Shown here in pieces: positions 34,483 through 43,650 of a stretch of 60,355 bases of DNA. The translations under genes and the position numbers were made by a program. Numbering within the stretch: the first letter of the stretch is position 1; each line of letters opens with the position of its first letter. The notes beneath the pieces were generated by a model, which ran no database searches, had not been told where the DNA came from, and saw only the letters and a list, made by a program, of their open reading frames with translations. The DNA comes from Auxenochlorella pyrenoidosa (lineage: Eukaryota > Chlorophyta > Trebouxiophyceae > Chlorellales > Chlorellaceae), in contig KQ482030.1 of the NCBI GenBank assembly GCA_001430745.1, forward strand, positions 343,856 through 404,210. Reading direction: 5' to 3'.

Positions 34483-37464
34483 ATGTCTGCCTGGTCTGGC
34501 GTGAGCCGCTGGGTTAGAGCCAGCGCAGGCGCTGGGCCTGCCTGCGCTGCCTTGGGGGCTGCCGCTCTAGCCTGCTGCTGCTGGCTGAAGAAGAGCGTCT
34601 CCAGCAGCGCATCCTCGGCATCCGACTCTGGGTCTGAACAGTCCCATGGCGCGGCTGGTTTGAGTGCTGCGGTCGCTGCGGCTTGAGTGGGCGCTACTGG
34701 GGCTGCTGCTGGGGCTACCGCTGCTTGAATCACTGCCGGGGTGGCTGCAGCAGCTGGTGCGGGCACGCGTGGGGGCTGGGCTTTGGCCACTGGCAACACT
34801 GGTGGCAATGGGTCAGGCAGCGGCAGCTGGTCTGCCTCATGCCGCAGCGCCTTGGCTGTGGCCACCAGTGCTGCTGTTGCAGCAGACAGGCTGCCATCGG
34901 CCACGGCTGTCATCAAGGCACTACCATCAGAGCTGCCTGGTGCCGATGAGAGCAAGGGGCCAGGCAGCAGCAGGTTGGGCAGGCGGGGACCGGCAGCACT
35001 CGCGGCCAGCGCGGCGAGCCGGTTGCTGCTCCTGCTGCCGGCCTGCTCCAGAGATGCCTTGAGCTGCTCTGCCTGCTGGATGAGCAGCAGCAGAGGGTCC
35101 TGCAGCGGGGGCCCGGGCTGCGCCAAGGATGGCGGATCCGGCGCTTGCTGCTGCTGCATGGGTCCTGCCGGACCTGTAACCGCTGGGCCTGCAGTCGTCG
35201 CTGGCGAGGCTTCTAGCATCGCTGGCGCTGGCGCTGGGAGCTGCGCATGGGCAGTTGCTGCACTGCTGGCTGGGAAGCTCGGGAGCACTGCAGCGGGGGG
35301 GATCGCAGGCAGTGCAGGCGGCGGAGCCGGCAGCACAGGAATGCCAACCACCACAGCAGGGACTGACTGCGCCTGTGGCTTGGGCTGGCCGTCCTGCTGG
35401 TGCTCCACATTCGCCGAGGCCTGCTGCGGCGCTGCACTGCCCTGCGAGACTTGCTGCTGGCTGCCGCCTGAGCTGCTCCGCCGGCGCTGCTCCAAGCTGC
35501 TGCTCTTCAGGCGCCTCACTGCCTGCTTGCGGTCGGGCCGTGGCTGCTGCTGGAGACGCGGAGGTGGTGAAGCGGCCGCCGCAGCGGCCGCAGCACGCTG
35601 CTCTGCAATCACTGCTGCTGCCGCCGCCGCTGCCTCCTTGGCGCGGCGGACAGCCGCTGCAGTGTGCTGGCGATCGAGATCCTCTGGAGTCTGCAGGTGC
35701 AAACACAGCAAAGGTGCTCATGCCATGAACAACCATGGACAATCGACAACAAGCGAAAACCAGGCCAAAGCAGCAGCTGAATCAGCACTACATGTTCTTC
35801 AACAAGTCCAGAGGGCTGTGCTCACTGGGAACTGCTGGGACTCCTGCACGGCCGCCAGAACGGCCTTGAGGGCAGGCAGTGTGATGCCATCAGCCTGGCA
35901 CCCGTTGCCCGCTGAGCTGGCTGCCAGCAGGGCGAGCAGACACCGCGCCTCGTCCGTCGTTACCGGCGGGTGCAGCCGCTGTAGCAACGTGCCCTGCACA
36001 GGTTAAGCCCGGGCAAATGGTCACTTATGAAGCAGGGCAGCTGTCAGAGCAAACCAAAGGGCATGCTGGGAGCCAACCAGACCAACAATATCCGTGCCAG
36101 CACACGCCTGCCGCACTCACCAGCTCTGTAAATGCCAGCCGCTGCCCGTCTGCTGAGCCAAACGCTGCTGCCACGTCCAGCGACCGGCTGCCAAGCGCAA
36201 CGGACAGCTGGCGCAGGCAGCGCACAGCCTCGTTGGCCGGCTGCTGCTGCAGGCGCTGCTCCACTGCAGCACACTCTGCCGCAGCTGCGGCCAGATCGCC
36301 CAGCGAAACGTGGGCGACGATGCCGCTGCCGCGCTGCCAAGGGAGCAGCATGGCCGCGGCATACTCCAGGTGCTGCCTTGACAGCCCGGGCAGCAGCATG
36401 GGCAGCAGCCGGGGCAGGCTGTCGGTCTGGACTAGGGGCGCATCATTGCTGGCATCCTCGGAGTGCGATTGAGCTGCCAGCTGCTGCAGCGCTGCAGATG
36501 CCAGCTCCCTGCGATGCACGAGAGGGCAACAGCTGTTGCACCAGCTTGATTCAGAGCATCCTGAAAGAAACATCAGTGCATGTCATCGCATCCACTGCAA
36601 AACATTAGCGTCGCATGCACATGCCCAGCGCACGCACCTGTCAGCCAGCGCCGCGGCCAGCTCGCCGCAGATGCCTGGCACACCTGGCACAGCCTGTGCA
36701 GGATCCAGGCTGTTGGCGTCGCCTGCTGCCGCCGCGCTGTGCTCTGCTTCCTGCGCCTCTGCATCTGCCGCACCTGCCAGGTGTTCATTCAGCTCAAAGG
36801 AGGAGAGCAGGGCCGCAGCCCCGCCGCTGCAGTAATCCAGCTTGAGTGACACAGGCAGGCTCCCCACAATCATGGGTGCCGCCTCTGCCACCTCCACTGT
36901 GCCTGGTTCTGGCGCTAGCACAAGGGGGAAGCTGGCCCTGACTGGCGCCTGCACATCCAGGGCCATGAGGCCAACTGAAGCAACCGCTAGGGCTCGAGCT
37001 GTCGCTGGCTGGCCCCCAGTGCTGCCGTCGCTGCAGCCATCTGAGGTCTGGCTGGGCAGCATCCCCGCTGCCTCGATGCTGATGGTCAGGCAGCCCATGT
37101 CCCTAAGGTACCGGGTCACGTACTTGGGACCAGAGTGCAGCGGGAAGGCGAGGCAAGCTGCGGCGGTGCCTGGCGCTGGCAGGGGCACCGGCTCGCCGCC
37201 GCTGGCATCGCCCCACCATGCCACGCGCGCTTGCAGCGAGCCCTGCCCTGCCTGCTGCAACTGTGAGGGCGCCGCCTCGCCCCAGCTGATAGCGCCAAGC
37301 GACAGGAGAAGCGCACCCCGCTGGGGAGGGGCCACTAGCGGCGGCAGCGTGATCTGAGAGACCCTCATTCCTAAATGGGTTTCGGAAGCGCTCCCGCAGG
37401 CGCCTAGGCCCTGCTGTCCAGAGTCTCGACGGCCATGGTGTTCGGGGGCTGCAACCGGCTGCAT
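27733..37464 (-). CDS. C2CD3: C2CD3-like multi-C2-domain centriolar protein
   Basis: Thirteen exons, minus strand: 37464-36638, 36508-36121, 35993-35826, 35690-33975, 33868-33709, 33570-33447, 33307-32472, 32340-32207, 32001-31870, 31745-31130, 30986-29190, 28978-28848, 28525-27733, about 2,600 residues (human C2CD3 about 2,350). The N-terminus has the C2CD3-type first domain: ALLLSLGAISWGEAAP, ARVAWWGD, then GPKYVTRYLRDMGCLTISIE. Several C2-like units follow, for example LLRFELFDCWADRQVQQLHG, SLRVEVWHRC with EVLLGVGTAPLLDV, and GCATVELGSLLW. Linkers are poly-Ala/Gln/Pro, with 12 Gln in a row near 34453. In animals C2CD3 drives centriole elongation and distal-appendage assembly. The donor after 31130 and acceptor before 30986 do not share phase, so that junction is wrong by a small exon or error. 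Intron 5 uses a GC donor. Other multi-C2 scaffolds are the alternative. Confidence 0.68.
28130..28265 (-). repeat. Poly-Gln (CAG/CTG) repeat region, C2CD3-like C-terminal exon
   Basis: Repeated CTG on the plus strand encodes several Gln runs in the last C2CD3-like exon. A second pure run lies at about 34451-34486 in the large linker exon. Confidence 0.85.
32120..32187 (+). repeat. Intronic dispersed repeat, copy 2
   Basis: CAAGTTCCGTTGCGGACAGA, then CTTTAAGCTCAAACAAGCAA and about seven GCAA units, in intron 8 of the C2CD3-like gene. Here it is antisense to the host gene, whereas copy 1 at 20814 is sense. Confidence 0.75.
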
Positions 37465-37798
37465 TCAAATCTCGATCAACATGCAGCGGCGAGCTGATGT
37501 TTGGGTGGCGCAAAGGGACCCAGGCAATGAGGAGGCAGCGCAGCAGGCGCAGCGGCTAGTTTGACCGTCGACTTGGCGAGGCTTGGTGTGTGGCTTTGCA
37601 TCGCTTGATGCAGGCAAATGAAGCGCGGGCTTCTGACTAGCAAGCACTGGTTGATCGTGACCTAGGTGGGCGCTCGTGGCAATCGTGCCAAGGATGCAGC
37701 CAGCACAATGGGGATGGAGGAGAAGGCCGCAGGTGCGGCATGGGTCAGGCGTTCCCTTCCTGGCTGACTTTCAGGCAAGAATGCAGCTGCAAGGTTGT
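37465..37798. promoter_or_regulatory. Gap between unknown-gene copy 1 stop and C2CD3 start
   Basis: 334 bp that should hold the C2CD3-like promoter and the 3' UTR of copy 1, both on the minus strand. No motif recognised. Confidence 0.4.
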
Positions 37799-38902
37799 TC
37801 ACATAACTGAAGCACTAAGGTGAGCCCCTGCACTTGCTGCTGCCGAATCAGCTGCCGCCCCTGCGAGTGGCAACCCTGCAGGTGCCGCCGCCGCTGCAAG
37901 TGGCGCCTCTGCAGCATGTGCCGCCGCTGCCGCCATCCATAGCGTCCTCTGGCTTGTGGCTGTGGCAGCAGGCGCAGCCTGCAGGCCTCTTTGTCTGTTG
38001 CTCTCGCCCAGCCTCTCCGCATGCGCCCTGCAAGACTGCTCAGCCAGCTCCATCTGCAGGGGGGTAAGGACGCAGGCAGGTGGGCAGGCAGGCAGGCGAA
38101 CAGGCGGGGGGTTAGCATACCAGTCGGCAAAGGCAAAGGGATCAATTCGCACGAACGCAAGCAGGAAAGCAGGCAGGGCAGGCAAGCGGCCTGAAGGGTG
38201 GCCAAGCTCACTGCGAGCAAAGGAAGGTTCGATGCCCAGGGCAGCCAGGCGAGGCTGACGTGCCCAGCACCAGCACGCGCTGTCTAGCCTGACAGCAACC
38301 AGCATGCTATCCCCAGGCAGCCCACTGTAAACGCCACCCACCCACCGGGACTCGCTCACCTTCTGCACCAGCCCGGCACACGCGCTGCACATATCCACCC
38401 GTGCTGGGGCCTGCTGCAGCGCCCGAGACAGGTCCAGGCGCAGGGTGGGCTGGGCTACGAGCACAGCTGGTCGCCGAGCCTCTGCCGCTGTGAGCTCCTC
38501 CGTGATCTGTTCTGGGCCAAGGCAGAGGGCGAATCGCTCAGAGGGATGCAGCATGCACGCGGACAAGAGCACCCCTGCCGGAGCCTCAGCACCACCAGCT
38601 GCTGCCCCACCTGCTGGATGTGCTGGGAGTAGTAGTCGTGCCTTGAATGGTACGATGCAGCCACGCGCTGCCGCACCCAGCACACAGCAGCGCAGCACTG
38701 GTAGGCGGAAGGGACGTTGTACGTGTGAGCCTTCTGAATGTAGATGGCGGCCTGGACCTGCCGGGCAGATTCTTGAGCGGGCATAAGGCAGGGCGCTCTG
38801 GCATCAGGGCATGCTGCAGAGCTGCATCAGCGCAAGCTGCGCTCTCCGGCAGCAAGCAACCCCACCTCCCGCCAGGAACCTGTCCTCAACCCGTCGCCCA
38901 CC
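37799..38902 (-). CDS. Unrecognised alpha-helical protein, copy 1 (5' end unclear)
   Basis: Exons resolved: 38757-38611, 38506-38360, 38053-37799, plus an upstream exon ending at 38902 (VDYRKRQLANSQ) whose start I cannot fix. The three 3' exons join in frame. The protein is Ala/Gln/Arg-rich and mostly helical; recognisable pieces are KAHTYNVPSAYQCCAAVCW, HDYYSQHIQQ, VDMCSACAGLVQK (a CxxC) and MELAEQSCRAHAERLGESNR. I do not recognise the family. It is a paralogue of copy 2 at 45045-46463 with the same exon sizes (147, 147, then the last exon). The first exon of copy 2 has no clear counterpart here, so this copy may be truncated or have a replaced 5' end. It lies upstream of the C2CD3-like gene on the same strand. 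Confidence 0.55.
37861..38195. repeat. Near-identical duplicated segment, copy 1
   Basis: It matches 45149-45480 with only a few changes over about 330 bp, covering the last exon of the unknown gene and the adjoining part of its last intron. The flanking exons of the two genes are much more divergent. Confidence 0.85.
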
Positions 38903-39606
38903 TGTGAGTTTGCCAGCTGACGCTTCCGGTAGTCCACTTTCGTCCAAGGCGTGCGAGCCCCTGCGTCACGCGCCCTGCTGCACTGCCGTTCGCTGGCCAG
39001 ACGACGCCAGCAACTTGGGCGGCCGCTCAACCGGCCGCACCGACAGCCGGGCCGGTGAGGAGGCCTGCAGCGGGAGCGGCGGCGGCAGAACGAAGCACGG
39101 CAAGGCCATGACAACAGCCGCACCAGAGTCGTGTGAGCCCCTCCCCCCCTGCAAGGCGCCTTGGTTCCCCAACAAAATTGCTTTCTTCCTTTGACCGCGT
39201 TGCAAGCAGAGGTACAGGCAGTACAAAGAAAGCGCAGCCCACCTCACCAAGTCGTGCTCCAGGCAAGGGGATGAGAATGCACTGACGTTTTGTGTCAGCA
39301 CAACCCAGGAAGCCACAGCCGAAGCTTGCACGCCGTGCCTGAGGAGCCAGCCGAGGGAAGGAAGAGCGGCAGGACAGGTAAGCAGAGCAGAAGGGCTACT
39401 AGCTATAGGCGCAGGGAAAACTGAGCGTAGTGCCACGAGTACGGCAATACGCAAACGCGGTCTGAAGGGGTGGAAGGAGGAATGCAGCATGGAACAGGAC
39501 GGCAGCACTCGTACGTGGCGCAGGCCGCGCCGTGCACAAGCCGCTCTGCAAATGCACACCTTGGAGGCAAACTGAGGGCTGAGGGCCGCCGCCACCTAGC
39601 GCAGTC
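38903..39606. other. No confident gene; left arm of inverted repeat
   Basis: Contains open frames on both strands but no recognisable product. The segment 39181-39270 is one arm of an inverted repeat with 40217-40310. Confidence 0.4.
39181..39270 (-). repeat. Inverted repeat, left arm
   Basis: Read on the minus strand it begins CCCCTTGCCTGGAGCACGAC and continues through TTTCTTTGTACTGCCTGTAC. The plus strand at 40217-40310 reads CCCCTTGCCTGGAGCACGAC and TTTCTTTGTCCGACCTGTAC. The arms are about 90 bp, imperfect, and about 950 bp apart. Confidence 0.75.
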
Positions 39607-39783
39607 ATGTCATCACAGCCCATGCCGTCGCACGAAGCAGAGGCAGGCGAGGCAGGCCGAGATGCTGACGCCTCGTCTGCCTCGCCCTCCGCTCTGCATG
39701 ACGGCATGGAGCACGACGGAATGACGCACGAGGTGGACGCGGCGCTCTGCCCGCAGTTCACCTCCAAGGCCTGCATTCGCTGA
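39607..39783 (+). CDS. Short open frame, possible terminal exon
   Basis: ATG to TGA, 58 codons, starting MSSQPMPSHEAEAGEAG and ending CPQFTSKACIR. It is acidic and Met/His-rich in the middle (ALHDGMEHDGMTHEV). A stop lies in frame upstream. I cannot link it to a family, and the antisense strand is also open. It sits inside the inverted-repeat pair, so it could belong to a small mobile element. Confidence 0.25.
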   Translation: MSSQPMPSHEAEAGEAGRDADASSASPSALHDGMEHDGMTHEVDAALCPQFTSKACIR

Positions 39784-40178
39784 GCGGCCTGTGTGCGGTG
39801 TGGCCTGCTGCGTGTGCGCGTGCTGCCATCCTGCTTGTATTATACCTGTACCATACTACGTACCTCCCTTCCCACTCCTCCTGACCGCGTTCATGCCCAC
39901 TCCTGTGCTCGGCGCTCTGCTCACCTGGCGCTGTCCCTTTGCTCGCCTTGCCTTCCACCCCAGGCCCCTCTCGCTTCTGCTTCTCACCTGCCCTGCCGCC
40001 CCCTCCGCTGCGGGACGCCCCACACTTCGTGCCCCTGTACTCTCCTGTGCCCTGCCTCCCTCCTCCGCTCAACTGTCCTGCTACTAGTAGAGTAGCTGCT
40101 CTTCCTTCCCTCGGCTGACTTCCTGCGTGCCAGCTTCGGCTGTGGCTCTCTGGGTTGTGCTGATACAAAACATCAGTG

Positions 40179-40202
40179 CGCGTGTGTGTGTGTGTGTGTG
40201 TA
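40179..40202 (+). repeat. (GT)n microsatellite
   Basis: About eleven GT units, just before the right arm of the inverted repeat. Confidence 0.85.
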
Positions 40203-40216
40203 GTGCAATAATTTCA

Positions 40217-40310
40217 CCCCCTTGCCTGGAGCACGACTTTGTCAGTTGGGCTGCCTTGCCCTTTCTTTGTCCGACCTGTACCTCTGCATGTAACGCGGTC
40301 TAAGGAAGGA
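40217..40310 (+). repeat. Inverted repeat, right arm
   Basis: Partner of 39181-39270 in opposite orientation. Similarity fades after the GCGGTC(T)AAGGAAG segment. Confidence 0.75.
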
Positions 40311-41344
40311 AAAATAAAAGTTCACCCAGCTGCGTGTGCCGGGCGAAGGCAGAGGCGGCAGGAACCCTTTTGGGGGCGTGTCGAGGTCCAGAACAAGGGG
40401 CTGCATGGTGCCAATGGCGACCGAGGCGGCACTGAGGGACAGAGAAGCAAGGAAGGGGAAGACCGGCAGGCACAGCATGACCCCAAAAGGTACCCTTTCA
40501 GCACAACAGCTACCGAGCCCACCAGAAGCTACGCAGAGCTCTCCCAGCCCGCCCACCGACAACCCATCCCCCTGGCGGCCCCTCCCAGTCCCCGAGACTT
40601 ACCTGAGGGCCGGGGGAGCCCAAAACCCGCCACCGCCGGTGTGGTGCACCACGCCTTGGACAGGTCCAACGCCGCGGGAGCCCTGTCCGAGGGTCACTAG
40701 TTCCACAACAACAGGTTGAGCTAGGCGGGCGATCGAGCCCTGAGGCTCCTGGCTCATGCATGGCTCTGCCAGATGAGCGCAGCGGCCGTTAGCGCGCTGA
40801 GCGGCGCTGCCGCGTGCGCACGGCGCTCTCGCCACTGGCCAGCGTTCGCCCTGTTGTCCAGGCAGAAGCGAGTGTTCCCATTACTCAGGCTGCAAGACAC
40901 AGATAGGAGAGTGCTGGTCCGGCTGCGGGCATGGATTCCACGACCGGCGGCGTGCTGGCCCCTCACCACACTACTTCACACGTGGGTAGCGGCGCGATGG
41001 GCAGCAGGCAGGCGGCCCAAATTGAGTTGGAGGTGCAGGTCGGCAAGCAGGTTGGCAGGCAGGGGGGCGGGCAGGTCAGCTGGCAGGCTGGCACCCTGAT
41101 GCGCCCTGAACTTGCATGCCAACCAGTCACACCGAATTGTCCCAATGCCCCTGACTCGTTGATTCGTCCCATCCATGCTCTACTGTCATCTGCCTGGCGC
41201 CATGCGGGTAGAGTTGGTTCCGGGTCACATCACCGGCCCAGCCGGCGAGCCCTGCCAAGGGCTGGCCCCTGCACTGCTGCCTTGCTTCATGGCCAGGCTT
41301 GTTTGATTGGGCTAGTGTTTGCACCTGACAAAGCCTGGTGGATG

Positions 41345-41870
41345 CTACAAGGTGACTGCAATCCACAGCAGGCTCAGCAGCCAGAGCAGGAACAGCGGGC
41401 GCTGAGCACGGCGCAGGCTGCCGCCGCACAGGGTGCGCAGGCCGGCATTCAGCTGGGTCCCGGCGCTGTGCAGTTTTCTGGACCACACCCGCTGCCAGGG
41501 GCGTGCGCCGCGTGGCGGCCCTGCTGGCTCAGCCGCCAGGCCACGGCGCCTGGCAGCCTGAGGCTCAGGCGTCGGAGCCTGCCAGGCCAGCAGCACGATG
41601 GGCAGCACCGCCGCCGTGGCCTGCAGGAAGCTCAGCACGTCGGCGCAGGCGTACGCATCCTGCCGGGCCAGCGCGGTGCCCAAGGGCGTGGCCAGAAAAA
41701 GTGCTGGTGTGCATGACGACTGCCAGGGCATGCAGGCGGCGCGCCGACAGCGGGTGCGCCAGCAGCGGCGTGGAGCAGTAGGCGGGTTTGGCGACAGTGA
41801 GGGCAATGATGCTGCCGTGCACGGCGGCCGCCAGCAGCAGCGGCAGCGGGAATTGCAGCGTGAGCATGAC
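41345..41870 (-). pseudogene. Multi-pass membrane protein fragment with apparent frameshift
   Basis: An acceptor with a pyrimidine tract (TTCCGCGCAG) ends at 41871. From 41870 the frame reads VMLTLQFPLPLLLAAAVHGS and then PLSARRLHALAVVMHTST. At a run of five T (about 41696-41700) the hydrophobic reading jumps frame and continues as FLATPLGTALARQDAYAC, VLSFLQATAAVLPIVLLAWQ, and a final membrane segment RPLFLLWLLSLLWIAVTL before a stop at 41345. Removing one T would join the two halves. It is either a decaying gene, a sequencing error in a homopolymer, or an unusual splice. The family is unknown; at least three membrane segments are visible. Confidence 0.4.
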
Positions 41871-41891
41871 CTGCGCGGAAGGCAGCGGCGG

Positions 41892-41941
41892 AAAGAGGGT
41901 GCTTTGATTGCCTCAATGGCAAAGAGGGCGCTTTGATTGCC
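41892..41941 (+). repeat. 21-bp direct repeat
   Basis: AAAGAGGGTGCTTTGATTGC at 41892 recurs as AAAGAGGGCGCTTTGATTGC at 41921. It sits just upstream of the membrane-protein fragment. Confidence 0.8.
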
Positions 41942-43014
41942 CCAAACGGCACTGAACGACTGACGAGCACTGAGGGGCCACGCTGTGCAGCCCGTTGCAT
42001 GCATGCACGGCAGGCTGTGCGCGAACGGGGCCCGCTCTCACGTTCTGCAGCGCGTGCCCACCAGCAGGCGCATTGCATCAATGCATGCGCCCCAGGCGCC
42101 GGCACGTGGCCCATGGCTCAGAATCAGCCCGCCTGCGGTCTCCTGCATGTGTGCGCCAGGGGCGGCAAAAGTGGTCAACAGGAGATGCACTGCTCTGCGC
42201 TTGAAGCCCAGCAGGGCGCCAGCGCCAGCAGCTGCTTAGCGGCGGCGGCGGCACCGTGAGCTAACCGCCAGCGATGTACCCCTCCTAGCCCTGCCATCGG
42301 GCTGGGCCAGCCCTTCTGAAACCCACCTGAGAAAAAAATTCTTCTTCAGTGCATACCTGTGGGCAGGGGAGGAGGAGGAAGACAGCAAGGCGGGGTGCTG
42401 GTCAGGGGGCCGTTGGGGGTGGCGACGGCAGCGGCACAAGGCGGCGGCGCTTGCCCAACGGCCTCAGCGCAGAGCTTCGGGCGCTACCCGCGCACTGCTG
42501 ATCCCAGCTGATCCCAGCGCGTGCCCCGATCATGAAGGAGCAAGTTCATGAGCGCGACCGGGCCGACAGCTGCTGGGGCACCCGCGGGCACCGCAGCTGT
42601 CGAGGCGCGGCGCTCCCACAGCCCTTCCACGCACCTTGGAGGACCGCCCGGTGCTGCCAAGTCGCCGATCGCCGCGCGGGAGGGCTTTGGCGGGGAGAAG
42701 CACCCAAAACGGCGAGCCTGTAGCCGCGCGCAAAGCGGCGTATATACAGAGTAAACTTGGCATATCGCCGGCGATCACGCAGAGGAGTAGAGGGCGGAGC
42801 GGCGCGCCGGGAAGTTGAATCCTGCCGGCGACAGGTGGAGCGCAGCATGCTTGCCGCACATCGCAGGCCGCTGCCAGGGCAGACTGTTCAAGCCGTTTTG
42901 CAAGGCGTCCTATGCACGGTCTGCCCTCTGTGGTGTAAAACAGCCGCCTGGCAGCCGCTGCGGCGTCACCCCAGCATAATGTGGTAAGACGCAGAGGCAC
43001 CCCTTTACAGAAAG
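41942..43014. other. No confident gene
   Basis: Open frames on both strands but none with recognisable domains or a supported exon chain. It leads directly into the structured element that starts at about 43015. Confidence 0.35.
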
Positions 43015-43400
43015 AGGTAGCCGGCCGGCCACCAGGTTTTCTACAGGAAATGAAGCTGGAAATCGGTAGCTGAAGAAGTCACCACATTAAAAAGGTGGTA
43101 GTCTGGCCGGATTACCAGGTTTCAGCTACCCCCCAGGCAGGAAGGGGGTAGTCTGGAAGGGAAGATAGTAACTAAAGGGGTAAGCATAGGACTTTTTTAC
43201 AAGTGGAAACTGGCCCGCTCAAGCCATGACCCTTTTAGCCTCGGCCTCGGGCTAAAAGGGTCACGGCTTGAGCGGGCCAGTTTCCACTTGTAAAAAAGTC
43301 CTATGCCTACCCCTTTAGGTCGGGCTAAGCCGACCCAAGGGACGAACCGGGGGCAGAGCCGGGGGCCGAGCCCCCGGCGGCTCCCGGGCTGGCGCTGCCC
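43015..43400 (+). other. Dense hairpin element with a 69-bp-arm palindrome
   Basis: Successive inverted repeats. (1) GTAG...CTAC around GCCGGCCGGC, about 43017-43044. (2) 43065-43130: outer stem GGTAGCTGAA / TTCAGCTACC enclosing ACCAC / GTGGT and CTGG / CCAG, a 66-nt three-way-junction shape. (3) CTACCCCC / GGGGGTAG, 43126-43151. (4) A long palindrome with arms 43172-43240 and 43250-43318, only two mismatches and a 9-base loop. (5) GTCGG / CCGAC at 43319-43334. (6) GCCGGGGGC / GCCCCCGGC at about 43360-43380. Modules 1 and 2 share ACCAGGTTT and GGTAG, so they look like diverged repeats of one unit. No protein-coding sense seen except the antisense frame ending inside the palindrome. Confidence 0.75.
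43172..43318. repeat. Long palindrome, 69-bp arms
   Basis: The left arm CTAAAGGGGTAAGCATAGGA and onward is mirrored by the right arm ending TCCTATGCCTACCCCTTTAG. The arms differ at two positions (43182 and about 43226) and are separated by TCGGCCTCG. Confidence 0.92.
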
Positions 43401-43650
43401 GACTGAGGCAGTGGCACGCGCCGGTGCGCACCTCGGCCCTCAGCTCCGCCAGGCTCCCCTCCATTGCCGCCTGGTGCTCCGCCAGCGTCCTCTGGTCCCG
43501 CTGCATTGCCGCCTGGTGCTCCGCCAGCGTCCTCTGGTCCCGCTGCATGGTGTCCAGCGCTGCCTGGGTCGCTGCCTGGCCGCCGGTAATGAGCTGGCGC
43601 AGCTCCGCTTGGCCGTCAAGCAGCTGCCGCATCATCGCGGGATCCGCCAT
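43315..43650 (-). CDS. Small coiled-coil ORF with internal tandem repeat, beside the palindrome
   Basis: ATG at 43650, TAA at 43317-43315, 111 residues. The first 75 residues are a regular helical or coiled-coil sequence starting MADPAMMRQLLDGQAELRQL. It contains two exact copies of MQRDQRTLAEHQAA, from a 42-bp tandem duplication at about 43457-43545. The C-terminal 35 residues are Pro/Arg-rich and may not be coding; a possible donor lies after AELRAEVR. The stop codon overlaps the long palindrome. I do not recognise the family. An N-terminal gag-like or adaptor helix of a mobile element is one possibility, but there is no integrase or polymerase nearby. Confidence 0.45.
   Translation of the reverse strand: MADPAMMRQLLDGQAELRQLITGGQAATQAALDTMQRDQRTLAEHQAAMQRDQRTLAEHQAAMEGSLAELRAEVRTGACHCLSRAAPAREPPGARPPALPPVRPLGRLSPT

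Larger units (their letters stand above)
39784..41344. other. Repeat-rich interval without a confident gene
   Basis: Holds a C/T-rich stretch (39800-40090), a (GT)n run at about 40179-40202 and the right arm of the inverted repeat (40217-40310). Open frames from 40239 to 41340 show no recognisable product or convincing exon chain. Confidence 0.4.

Noticed and set aside
34741..36006. 421-codon open frame on the plus strand, Gly/Cys/Ala-rich
   Set aside because: Antisense to the C2CD3-like linker exon, made of reversed CAG/GCT repeats.
38220..38240. GGTTCGATGCC, resembling a tRNA B box
   Set aside because: No acceptor stem, A box or cloverleaf can be drawn around it.
39399..39776. Minus-strand 125-codon frame opposite the short ORF at 39607
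   Set aside because: Starts with ATG but has no domain or supported splice sites. Neither strand can be preferred with confidence.
43065..43130. 66-nt three-way junction as a possible tRNA
   Set aside because: It has no anticodon-loop geometry, no TTCRANNC box and no A box. Kept only as part of the hairpin element.
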